This document shows, one piece after another, positions 36,083 through 46,396 of a DNA stretch of 64,000 nt. Position 1 is the stretch's first letter. Every line of letters begins with the position of its first letter. The position numbers were made by a program, and so were the translations under genes. The stretch lies in assembly GCA_007922195.1 (NCBI GenBank), contig ML682013.1, forward strand, positions 21,020,645 through 21,084,644, written 5' to 3'. Source of the DNA: Podocnemis expansa. Lineage: Eukaryota; Chordata; Testudines; Podocnemididae. The notes under the pieces were generated by a model, which saw only the letters and a program-made list of their open reading frames with translations, did not search any database and was not told the origin of the DNA.

Positions 36083-36241
36083 TAGGGTTGTCATCTCTAA
36101 AGTTCAAATACTAGAACATTGGGGATGATCCTGCGCACAAGAACTGGACAGCTGGCAGAGTATACTGACCACTGTGAGATTTCCCAGGACAGCTACCTCT
36201 AAAAAGGGACTACGTGGAAACCTGGACAGGTGGCAACCCTA
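36083..36241. mobile_element. Small MITE with TAGGGTTG ends
   Basis: Left TAGGGTTGTCATC and right AGGTGGCAACCCTA are imperfect inverted repeats, and TA occurs at both outer edges. The 159-bp interior is non-coding. Confidence 0.5.
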
Positions 36242-36708
36242 CGTGCATGCTATCAGCTACTATTTAATAGCTTTTGTTCCACACAGTATATGTTGTGTTG
36301 GGCGTGTGTCTGAGTAGTAGATGGATATGTACTAGTCATTTACCTTTCCAGGCTTGGAGTAGTATTTGGCTTTAGGATTACAAGTAAACTGCTTGTCTTG
36401 ATTTACGCTTAATAGATAACTGTTAGAGCCTCTAACATCTCCAGAGATCTTACTCATTATGCTCAAAGAAGGTAAAGAAGGGAATTAGTCTACTTGGAAT
36501 CTGAGGCAAAGGTGGAAAGGTGGTGAGGGATTTCATTTTTTGTGAATTGTAAAAATAGAATCCAAGTGCATTATTTGTAGATAAAATTCAATGATTTCTA
36601 GGCCCCAAATAAATTTGAAACAGAAAAGAATTGGGACCCCAATGCAACTGTTTGTGTCTTATCCAAACATTAGAGGTGATTGAGAAAGCTAGTTAATACT
36701 GCAGAGTA

Positions 36709-37075
36709 CAATGGTTCCTGACCTTTTTCTTTATGTGGACCACTACATTGTCATCGAAAGCTGTTGTGGACCAACACATAAGCAAGCCATTTTAAACATT
36801 TTTAACATAACCTATGACTGGTGGGAGTCAAACTTGTATATCCAGGAGTATTAAAACCACAGCTATTTCTAATAATTTAATATGCTAACTCACAAACATA
36901 TTGCACTCATCACAGTACCTTTACCTGTAGTAGGCCTACCAGTGGGAAAAAGATAACACCTAATGAGAAGGAATTACATTATTATTACATTATCTTCCTC
37001 CCCACCGCCACCGAACCACATGCAGTATGTCTGTGGACCACCAGTGGTCTGTGGACCACAGGTTGGGAACCTTTG
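36709..37075. mobile_element. Probable hAT-like MITE with GTGGACCAC subterminal repeats
   Basis: Left CAATGGTTCCTGACCT and right AGGTTGGGAACCTTTG are inverted repeats, and the word GTGGACCAC recurs inside both ends. The flanking octamers do not match, so the class is tentative. Confidence 0.55.
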
Positions 37076-37701
37076 GTATATTGTCATGAGACCCTAGTCT
37101 TCCTTCAGCATTGATACTATCAGTGTGCTTTTTGTTATTTTTGAAAAAGTAAAGTGCTGGTACTCTCGTTTTTTTGCTGACCCCACCCTCCCAGCTGGGC
37201 AGTGGAGTGGAGAAAAAAGGTGCTGGCACTCTGTATCCCTATGTACCATCACCAAAAAAACACTGGGACTGTATTCAGTAGTTAGAAGCCTTACAAGGTT
37301 AGGATTTATTTTTGTGTGTGTTAGTAGTAAAAGCCTCCATTTTCTTTTCTAATGTCAAATAATACTTCAAAAGTGTGAGAAATATACCATTAAATAGTTT
37401 ACCCACATCTTGTCTGTTAGAAACTGGATCAATGCTCTTTATGCCATTTCTTAGTTATTGTTATTGGATAAAGAATTACTTTGGCTTAAAGGTTCAGCAG
37501 TTTATTTTGTTATGCCACATTAACTGGGATTTATAAAATGTCATAAGTGAACTATTGATATTATTTAAGTAGTCCAGAGAGAGTGGTCTCAGTTCTCAAG
37601 CTGTTATACCCATAGGAATCTAGCCTTCCTTTACTATGTGAATAAATCATTGCTCTGTTCATGCATCGTGACAATTTTTATTCAGTATGAATGGACAGTA
37701 A

Positions 37702-37749
<48 letters not shown>

Positions 37750-38653
37750 TCAGAGAAAGAGAGAGAGAGCAGACCCCAAACAAACCTGCTGCTAGGATTT
37801 AAGCTCCTTTAAGGTTTGCCACTAGAAGTACTTCATTTTAAAAAGCACACTTCATGATAAACAGACCGATTCTAGTACCTTAAACAAGACCTCCAAACCC
37901 TGTGATTACCCATTTCTGTCATTCAAACTCAATGCTTGTCGGCTGTTGGAAAAAGAAGATCCTTGCTGAGTTCTAAGATAAAACTGCATTTTCTTCAGTT
38001 AGTTGTTCTATGCCAAATGAAAAAAAAATTACCTTTCCTTCTGTCATCGTTTGAAAAAACAGAGTTTATAGCCAGGTGGCAGCGTACTGTGAATAGCGGT
38101 ATAGTCTTGCTAGGTGGAAGATTTTTTTTTTCTTATTTAAAGAGACTACCTGAGGTAGAAAAACTGTTTAGATGATATACAACTTCTGAGTTCTATGATA
38201 TAAATCCAGAAGAATGAATTTCTCAATAAGTCTGCTTCTCAACAATGAATAGCTAGCATAAGCTATTTCATTAGGGGTATTGGTCGTGTCTTTATGGTTA
38301 AAGTTGCATTGCGAGTTGTATTTAAAGCAGGACTAAAATCTGCTTTCAGTCTTCATTGCTTGACTTTAGGTGAGGCTTCAACAAATTCTGGGCACCAGGT
38401 TGCCACAGTGCTCAGAGTTTGTAGTCTGGCACCTAGCTCTGCTGCGAAAATGCAACAGAGGCATACCCTCTGGCAACAAAAAATAAAATCGCCAGCTCTG
38501 TTACTGGAACTTGGGGGATTCTGTGGCACTTCGGTGGCAGGCAGCTCTGCTCCTCTGCTGCAGTTTTTCAGCAGTGAGTTGTGTTCGAACTATAGGTGCC
38601 TTGCTTTGAAGCTGGGCATCTAGCTGGGCCTCAGTTTTGCTGAGCCCTACTTT
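37076..38653. other. DOCK4 intron with microsatellite
   Basis: Contains a (TG)n tract followed by (AG)n at 37703-37770. A region near 38400-38500 (GCACCTAGCTCTGCTGC, AACAAAAAATAAAATCGCC) resembles the short element at 59408-59562. No exon was found. Confidence 0.5.
37703..37770. repeat. (TG)n(AG)n compound microsatellite
   Basis: An uninterrupted TG run of about 32 bp passes directly into AG repeats with one interruption. Likely length-polymorphic. Confidence 0.9.
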
Positions 38654-38930
38654 AGGCCATGCTTACACCACATTCACTTTCACAGCAAAACTCTAGTGTT
38701 GGGGCATATGAACATAGTGTAGACATAACCTACCGTAGTGAAAGGGATTTTTCTAGCGCTTTCGGGGTACCTCTCCAAATGATGCTAGCTAGGTTGAGAG
38801 AAGCATTTCTCCATTAACTAGGTGAGTCCACACTTAGATTGGCATAGGTGCAGTACTCAGGGGTGTGGAGTTTTCACACCCCTGAGTGACATAGCTTTGT
38901 TGACGTAAGTTTTACGTATAGACTTGGCCT
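38654..38930. mobile_element. DNA transposon related to TATGTCTACAC-ended family
   Basis: Left AGGCCATGCTTACACC and right GTATAGACTTGGCCT are inverted repeats. Inside is a strong hairpin, AGGGGTGTG...CACACCCCT (about 38859-38885). Non-coding, 277 bp. I recognise this layout as common in turtle and crocodilian DNA but do not name the family. Confidence 0.6.
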
Positions 38931-39788
38931 TGCTTGCCAAATTTTGGACAGTTCTTCAGAGTTTTTCCATTTTCTGTAGAATTTTCTTTTTGAGAAATAG
39001 CTTTTGTAGAGCTTTTGCCTCGCTTTTTGATGTGTTGCACCTTTGTGCTCTCTCCGTATTTTGTTTATCTGGTGTTCCTGTGGCTAAAAACCACGTCAGA
39101 AACTCCAAACACACAATCTGTTAGCGTCTCAGACATGGTCACTTTTAAAATTAAACACATGGAGATATTCCTCTAATTAAGTTATGATTTAGTGAGTGTT
39201 GCCAAGATTAGCCAACAGGACTGCAGAAATCTGACAGCTAGTTCTATTTTCTGATGCTGTCAGTCTGGTTCCATGATTGCTGGATGATTTGTGCTACCAT
39301 AGAACCAATGAGCCCTCTGACTGGAAGCAAAACTTTTGACAAAACTCCTGTATTTCTATTTGTTTGTCTCTCTTTTTGAGGGTGGTGGAGGAGAGGTTAG
39401 GGGAGAGGATGGGTTTGAATTTCCCAGTCAGTTTTCGTTAGCTGTGCTGTGCATGGATGCCTAATGACCAGTGAGGCAGACATTGGGTGCCAGGGAGCAA
39501 TGCATGGAAAAGTGAGGGTTTGGAAGGAGGAGGAGGCCGAGAGCAGGAATGTGGGAGGTGGGGAATCATTAGGCAACAAGTGGGATATTCAGGAGATAGA
39601 GATGAGAAGGTAGGAGTGTGGTGTAGATATGGTGTGAGAGAGGATTGACGTAAGCATGGGGAAGCCCAGTGTCTTTGTTTCAAGGCGTTGACACTTGAAG
39701 GGTCCCCTGGCATTGCTTTCGCAGTTCCTCAGCACAGAGCCAGAACATTATAGGAAGACAAGTGGCTGCATTGAGTCATAAACTAGAG
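38931..39788. other. DOCK4 intron without recognised feature
   Basis: Unique sequence with a purine-rich patch at about 39380-39640 that produces minus-strand proline-rich frames. No gene is supported. Confidence 0.45.
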
Positions 39789-40121
39789 CAGGGATCAGCA
39801 ATCCAAAAGTTAAGAGCCATTTTAAAAAATTCTTTCAATAAGCAAGTATTTTGAGAGATGCAATGGGTGTATTGTCAGTGGCAGGGGGATGAGTGGGGAG
39901 CTGGGCCAGGGCACCTGCCGCAGAGTACCCGGCAGGAGAAAGGGGGAGATGAGCCCAGAACTAGGAGTGGGTCCCTGGTAGATTTCCTGGTGGTGGTGGT
40001 GAGCCCAGAGCCTGGTGCAAGCTGATTGCAGGGTCCCCTGGTGGCAAGTGGAGTCCTGGAGCTGCAAGGGAGCAACCAAAGAGCCACATGTGGCTCTGGA
40101 GCTGCAGGCTGCAAACCCCTG
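39789..40121. mobile_element. hAT-type element with CAGGGGTTTGCAGCC end
   Basis: Left CAGGGATCAGCAATCC and right GGCTGCAAACCCCTG are inverted repeats. The target duplication is AACTAGAG (39781-39788) and GACTAGAG (40122-40129), one mismatch. The right half is homologous to the fragment at 8136-8300. Interior GC-rich, non-coding. Confidence 0.8.
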
Positions 40122-40261
40122 GACTAGAGCATCAAGGGCTTCCAGTGGTACTGCTCTTAGAGAGTAGACGTCAAGCAACAGAGCTCTCTCTAACAGTAGA
40201 GTCTAAAAATTTTTTTTTTCTCTTTCTCCCTCTTATAGAATGCTTTTTTGCAGAAGATCTG

Positions 40262-40440
40262 AAAGTGCCTGATGAATGTCAGGATCGTGATCCCTATTTT
40301 ACAAATGGAGAAACTGAGGCACAGTGTGGTGTTATGACTTGCCACACTTCCTCGAAATGGCTAGTGACAGAGCTGGGAACAGAACCCAGTACATTAACAT
40401 CTCAGGCCATGTTAGAGCCACTGTCCCATACTGCCTTCGA
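40262..40440 (+). repeat. MIR/L2-type ancient repeat
   Basis: CCCTATTTTACAAATGGAGA, then AACTGAGGCAC, ACAGAGCTGGGAACAGAACC and CATACTGCCTT follow the conserved MIR/L2 3' order. The overlapping plus-strand frame (40088-40567) is an accident of this repeat. Confidence 0.75.
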
Positions 40441-41523
40441 GTGCCTTTACTTTGTTGCAGAAATACTGGCTGCTGCCTATCCTGGGAGTCTGTGCAATGC
40501 TGGATCCACCTCAGTTCAAATCTTTGTTCCTTTTCCTACATGTTCAGTTGCTTCCTTACTGTCCTAACATCCTCACATACCTTCCTATGTGGTTCTCCTG
40601 GCAAACCATACAGCAGATTTCTGGACATTTGAAAGGGGGGTGGGGAGGTCAGTGGCTGTGTAGCTGCCACTCCCTTGCAGCTGTAGCAGTAAAAGACCAG
40701 TAATTGCTCGGAGTACCCCTGACTCTCATAAGAGCTGATCCTGCAGCTGCAGAGGAAATGATGGAATGCAGTGACAAAGGTGGAGCCCTCTTCATCCTCC
40801 CCAGACTGAGATGGCTAATTCAAATAGTTTGATTTATAATTCACCTTGCACAGCTTAGAAGACACACTTTAAAGGCTTAACCAAATAACGTCATAGCAAC
40901 AACTCTCAAGGGCCACAATTGTAGGTTTTAAAGGAGATGGAGATTCCTCTTATGTATTTATACAGCACTAGCTCAGTGCGGTTGTGATCTATATGGGTCA
41001 TCTTGGTGCTCATGTAGTAAAACGAATATATTCCAAAATAATTCTCTTTCTCTCCCATAGCCTGTAGATCTTCACCCTGATCTGCAGCCAACATGCAGCC
41101 CTTAATTTTGGTTATAAACAATGCTCACTCCCCTGTGTACACATTCATTTCTGCATAGTCATTCTGTATTTGGTATGATTTTTTAACAGGGGTAATCCTT
41201 ACATGTTTTTTCTGTAATGTTCAGGAGAAATTCTTGGAGTCACCACTTGGCATCTACTCTATATTTCCAGTTCGTGCCAATACAAACCATGTAGGATAGA
41301 ACCATGCAACTTGACCCAAACCTGGAGGAACCTGAATAGAAACATGAAGCCTGGGTCAGGTGGGAAAACAACTGGGACTTCTGTGTGGAGGGTCAGATTG
41401 GCTCTCTTCCTTTTGCCCTTAGGGTTGCCATCGGTGAGACTGCATGCCCTGTTCCTGCTGGCTGCCACCACCTTGCTGCACTGCCTGTGCTGTGGTCTGG
41501 AGTAGGTATGCCTTTTGGGTTGA
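40441..41523. other. DOCK4 intron without recognised feature
   Basis: Unique sequence. No exon, element terminus or structured RNA was recognised. Confidence 0.45.
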
Positions 41524-41536
41524 AATGCTAAAAGTA

Positions 41537-41726
41537 CCAAAGGGACAGCCATTTTAATCTAGTTCAATAAAACAAGAAGTCCTGTGGCACTTAAAGGCTA
41601 AAAAATTTGTATATTGCGAGCTTTCATGGGAGGAAATCCCACTTTGTCTGATGAAGTGGGATTTTCTCCAATGAAAGCTCATGCAATAAATATTTTTTTT
41701 AGCCTTTAAGTATCATAGGACTCCTT
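41537..41726 (-). mobile_element. Hairpin-type retroposon, two-arm copy with 13-bp duplication
   Basis: The left arm starts CCAAAGGGACAGCC and runs through GGCACTTAAAGGCTAAA. After a short central loop near GATGAAGTGGG the inverted right arm ends at TATCATAGGACTCCTT. A perfect 13-bp duplication AATGCTAAAAGTA flanks it (41524-41536 and 41727-41739). This is the clearest evidence that the family inserts by a LINE-like mechanism. Confidence 0.85.
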
Positions 41727-41739
41727 AATGCTAAAAGTA

Positions 41740-42177
41740 GTTACAATAAAAGCCCTGAGACTGTGAGGCAGTTCCAGGCAAACTATAAAGCCTTTCAGAC
41801 AAGATATGGAAAAATTCACAGCCAAAAAAGTATGTTTAGCAAAAGGGGCTACTCAATACAAATAACCTCAAGAAACAAAGCTGACCAGTATAGTCACATT
41901 CTATGTCACCAAATTCACCACTGAGTTATTTCCCACCTTTCTCACTAAAACCATCCTGGCTGCATCTGAGAAGGTTGTTGATCTTTTATGCTTTCATCTT
42001 TTGTTGTTTCAATTTCACCCTCCTGACAGGCTCTATCTTATCACATGTGATGGGACTGGTTTTCACTGATGGTGGTAAATTCAGTGTCATTAATTTGAAC
42101 TTCCTGATTGATTGCTTGGGTCTGTGAAGACTTGCTTAGGCGAACAGGAAATTCAGTTCTGAAACACAACCCCGGCA
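41740..42177. other. DOCK4 intron without recognised feature
   Basis: Ordinary AT-rich sequence; nothing recognised. Confidence 0.45.
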
Positions 42178-42638
42178 CAATGTTCCCTCTAACCTGTGCA
42201 GCTGCACAGCTCCCCACCGCTGCCCTGCATAAGGGACACTGCTCACCACGCACAGCTGGCAGGTAGAGTCCCTGCCCAGCTGGAAGACTCTCTCTTCCAG
42301 TCAGCCGAGAGCTCCTCCAGAGCTGGGAGTTATTAAAACTCCCGCCCAGAGAAGCTCTGATGGGGCACGCTCAGAATGTCTGAGCATGCTCAGTGCTTCT
42401 CCAGCTGGAGGAGACATGGCTCGGCTCTGTGTGACCAGGTAAGAGTACGGGACGGTGGGTTGGGCTGGCTGGGAGCTTACTGGGGGAGAGGACTAGGGTA
42501 GGAGGAGGGGATCAGGCTGGCTTGGGGGGGGGCTTACCAGGACAGCTGGGGGGGTGCAGGATTGGGTCCATGGTGTGTGGGGCATTCAGTGAGCAACTTG
42601 AGTTGCTCAGCTGCCTCAGGGCCTTAGAGGGAACATTG
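42178..42638. mobile_element. DNA transposon with CAATGTTCCCTCTAA ends
   Basis: Left CAATGTTCCCTCTAACCT and right GGCCTTAGAGGGAACATTG are inverted repeats over about 18 bp, with further inverted similarity (CAGCTG near both ends). The interior is GC-rich and non-coding, with TCTGAGCATGCTCAG (about 42379-42393). No matching target duplication was found. Confidence 0.7.
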
Positions 42639-42732
42639 CACCAGGTAGTGCTTGTTCTAGGGGAGGCCTCTCCCTACGAACCAGCACAGCATGTGCATGT
42701 GTGCGGAGGGGTGTTGAAGAGGAGTAGAGAGG

Positions 42733-42826
42733 CTGATCGTAGATACACAAATTATTTTAGGTAACTTGAGCATCTACATTCGACTGCTGCTGAAAAGGGC
42801 AGGCAGTGTAGACTTGTCCATAGACA
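42733..42826. repeat. Repeat fragment homologous to 4375-4470
   Basis: GATCGTAGATACACAAATTA, then ACATTCGACTGCTGC and AGGCAGTGTAGACTTGTCC parallel the segment at 4375-4470 at roughly three quarters identity by eye. Confidence 0.5.
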
Positions 42827-43060
42827 GTAGAAACAATGGTACTTGATTTTCTATAATATTATTCAACTCCCTGATTGCCTTGCAAACAGCTGCCAAAAAA
42901 AAAAAAAAAGCCATCTTTTATGCATTTATTACACCTGGCACCTTTTGCTAAATGTAATTTTTGGGCTGTGAATTTTTACACATCTTGTGCATTGTAAATG
43001 TACATTTGTACATTTAGTCTGAAAGGCTTTGTAGTTTGCCTGGGACTGCCTGTGGTCTCA

Positions 43061-43195
43061 CAGGGGTGTCGCTGCCCTGGAAAAAAAGGTTGGAGCCTGG
43101 ACCCTGCCCCCTGCTATACCAGCCCTGTCCCCTGGGCCTGATCCCCTGGGACTTGGGGTTTGTGCCCCATGTGTCCAGCGCCAGAGATACCACTG
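43061..43195. mobile_element. hAT-type MITE, CAGGGGTGTCGCTGCC family
   Basis: Left CAGGGGTGTCGCTGCCCTGG and right CAGCGCCAGAGATACCACTG. Target duplication TGGTCTCA (43053-43060) and TGGTTTCA (43196-43203), one mismatch. 135 bp, non-coding. Same family as 43881, 49666 and 59799. Confidence 0.8.
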
Positions 43196-43203
43196 TGGTT
43201 TCA

Positions 43204-43872
43204 AGGCTTTTTATTGGCAACATGATGAACAATTCATCTGCTTGTATCCTTGCTTTTTGCAGTGTTGTGGACTGTGCAGGCTATCCACCTTAACATGGAG
43301 TTGCCAGAGTTCTTACATACGAATATAAACTATAAAAATAATCCTAGAGCAACACTGATTTTTTAACATTCCTGTATTAAACTACATTGTATATGTAGAA
43401 ACCCTAAAAGAATTTACTTGTACTCTGTAAATAATTGAAGCTTACTATTTTGTAGGAGGAAGGCTATTTTGATAAGTCCTGTTGGTACCCCTAAAACATG
43501 AGGAATTAAACACTTAATGAATCTTCTACTTGGCACATGGGTCTGAAAGTCATAGTATTCAGATCAGATATTTTTAAATTAGCTTCAGTAAGTCTCTGTG
43601 TATGTACATGTTAGGGAAAATTATGTTATCCATTAGTGTAGTTGTAGATCTCAAGCAGCTCTGTTGGACATATTTAGTTTTATAACAATCCAGAGTACTA
43701 GAGAGCAAAGTTTGGCCCACTGATGTGAAAATGCTTTTTAAAACATATGCATGTGTCATGGAATGCACCACAGGGTATAATCTTTTTGTAACTTTTCTGT
43801 TCTCTTTTGCCATGTAATTGTGTGGCTTAATGTAAAATATGCCATGTACTTTTCTTTTTTTGAATGCTCATA
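43204..43872. other. DOCK4 intron without recognised feature
   Basis: AT-rich unique sequence between two hAT-type elements. The minus-strand frame at 43574-43813 has no recognisable domain. Confidence 0.45.
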
Positions 43873-43880
43873 ATATGCTC

Positions 43881-44270
43881 CAGGAGCATCACTTCTCTAG
43901 GGCAAGATCCAGCGCATGGCCCTGGGCCCCACCCCCTTTCCCCAATACAGGGCCTGGGCCCGATCCTGCCTCGGGCTTCTGTCGCTGCGAGCAGCCTGGC
44001 TGCGGATCCCTGGCCTGGAACGGGGCCGGGGGTGGCAGCACAGCCGTGGGCAGCCAGGGCCCAGATCACTGGCCAGGACTGGCAGTGCTGCTGCTCCCAG
44101 CCCCATTCGTCGGTGGGGATCTGGGGCTGGGCTGCCCGCGGCAGTGCTGCTGGTCCTGGCCCCGTTCTCGGCCGGGGGATCCTGGACCAAGCTGGAGTCT
44201 CAACGTTCAGGGCATTGGTGCTGGGACTTGGGGCATGTGCCCTGTGTGCCAGGCACCAGCAACAACCCTG
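43881..44270. mobile_element. hAT-type element, CAGGGGTGTCGCTGCC family
   Basis: A perfect 8-bp duplication ATATGCTC flanks it (43873-43880 and 44271-44278). Ends CAGGAGCATCACTTCTCTAGG and CACCAGCAACAACCCTG are diverged versions of the family termini. The GC-rich interior shares the GGGGCA(T/C)G.GCCC segment near its right end with 49666-49940. Overlapping long frames on both strands here are compositional artefacts. Confidence 0.8.
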
Positions 44271-44278
44271 ATATGCTC

Positions 44279-46367
44279 TGCATTATTGTTATGGTGTCAG
44301 GTTTCCTTCAGCATCATGTGTGTACAGATGTGAGCCATGTTTCCAAGTATTTCACATGGCTCGGAGGGAGGCAGACAATCAGAGCTTCTTCGTCAGCATG
44401 TAAATAGCCAGTGTTGCAAATACATTTCCAGAGAAAATAGGAGTGACAGTGGACTAGCTAAATGACTGTAGCACCTTGCCCAAAGAGGGGGGAGAGATCC
44501 CACCCTTTCTTAACAAAGGGAATCAGCTGGCCTCAAGGAGGAGGAGAAATAGTCACAATTTGAGCTGTTAGAGACTGATTGCCAGGAAATCTCCATCTTG
44601 AAACCTCTCCAGTTATAACCAAAGACTGTGCCCTGCCTAGGGGAAAGCGGAAACTGGTTGCAAAATCATTATCAGCCAACCATGTAAGACTGAACAATAA
44701 ACTTTAAATTAGAATGTCCCTTATATTGTCATTTGCTAGTGGTTAACTCCAGACTTCTTTATTAAATGATAGTGCACATGATTTGCTATGTACTGACTTA
44801 AAATTGTGTTTTAATCAATAAACCAGTGTTTTGTTTTAGCTAAGGCAGTATGGATTCTAGTGTGTGTGAACAACTAAGACCTGGTTGCACTTCTCTCTTT
44901 TTTAAATGGACAGAGCAGGTGTATGTTAGCTTGCAGTGATCTGGAAAGGGCCCCATTCCCTGCAAGAAGGAAGTTCCCAATGTGGCATCTGGGGACGAGG
45001 TGTGCTTGCAGGAAGACCGTTCTGTGAGCGGTTGGGGAATGCACACCCACTGTCTGGGACTGATTAAAGGCAGGAGGCTGGTGTGGACTGACCCAGGAGT
45101 GGGGCTTTATCTGGTGAAGCAGGGTAAGTTGGGGTCCAGGAGTGGGTGACTAGGAAGGCACAGCAGCATACCAGACCAGATAGCAGGAAGTGAATGTGTA
45201 TCCTAATGCTTTTAAGTACAAAATGAGATACTGCTCAATAGTAGTAATTCATGGAAGGTGACAGATAGATGAGCTGTCAGGTACCAAATTCAAGAGCAAT
45301 TTATTGGTTTTGCTTTGTTATATTTAACATAGATAAAGTACTGTTTTAATAGGCCATCTTTATAAAGTCTTTTAATTTGTAATTGTCAGCCTGTCTGTTG
45401 GGTAATAGACAGGTTTTTTTTTTTTTTTACATTTTATAAGTGCACTTTGACATTAATTGCAAAGTGCTTTAAACAACAAAAAGGCAGACTAACAAAAGGG
45501 AAGATAATTAATAAGAGCTATGGGAACTCAGAAGATGCTTTGAATTCCCATCAGACTTAAATGACTGCACAATATGCTCATGAGACACTTGTAAAATGAG
45601 ATCTTTGAAATTTGCTTTTAAATTAAAACATACCTTCCTTTTTGCACATGACATGAACAAAAGCTGCTATATGCCAAATTTTACATATAATTTGAAGGGT
45701 AACTTTTTTCCAATGGGAGCAATATTTCTGCCTATGGCAGTGCTTACAGAACCAGGGCAGTGTTACGTGGCGATTTAAGAGTTTGAGAAGAAGAAGCATA
45801 TTCTTTGTTTTTAGGAACAGGAACTCTGATACAGATCAACTGCATTAGAGCCTTCCATTTGTGGGCATACTGAATCTGTGCCAATATTTCTGAGAGATAT
45901 GAGAGAGCCTTTATTTTATAGAGAAATAAGTACCATTCTCTATCTTTGCAAATTCTTTGCAGAGGACAGTTGTCTTGGCATAGTATACAGTACTTCCCAC
46001 ATTGAATGATAACTTTTTATTTGTGAAACAGGGAAATTGTGTTAAACTTTTACTGACAGTGACGGGAAAGAATGTGAAAGCGATGTGTAGCATTCACATG
46101 TGTTTCAGAAGTGCAGTACAGATAAAGTATTTTACAGAAACTGCTTACTGTAGTCAGCCCTCTTAAAAGTCTCTCTACTGGTATTCTGTTGTAATTCAGT
46201 AGTTTTCCCCCCCCCTCTCTCAAGACCACTTTACCATGCCTTTTAAGAAATTGCAAAGAAAATGTAAATGGGAAGTGGACTGTATAATGAAACTGTTTGC
46301 AAGAACAAGGAGGCACAAGAGCCACTGAAGTTTAGCTAAATGTACATGAATATTAGAATCAGATTAT
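44279..46367. other. DOCK4 intron without recognised feature
   Basis: AT-rich, with a poly-T run at about 45414-45429 and a poly-C tract at about 46207-46215. No exon was recognised. Confidence 0.5.
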
Positions 46368-46396
46368 GAGGCTGAAGGAAGTGATAATACTGCATT
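46368..46396 (+). repeat. 29-bp direct repeat, left copy
   Basis: Begins GAGGCTGAAGGAAGTGATAA and ends TACTGCATT. It matches 48461-48489 at 28 of 29 positions and bounds the DIRS-like relic. Confidence 0.85.

Noticed and set aside
43827..44407. Overlapping frames of 80-164 residues on both strands
   Set aside because: They coincide with a GC-rich hAT-type element with a perfect 8-bp duplication; there is no transposase motif.
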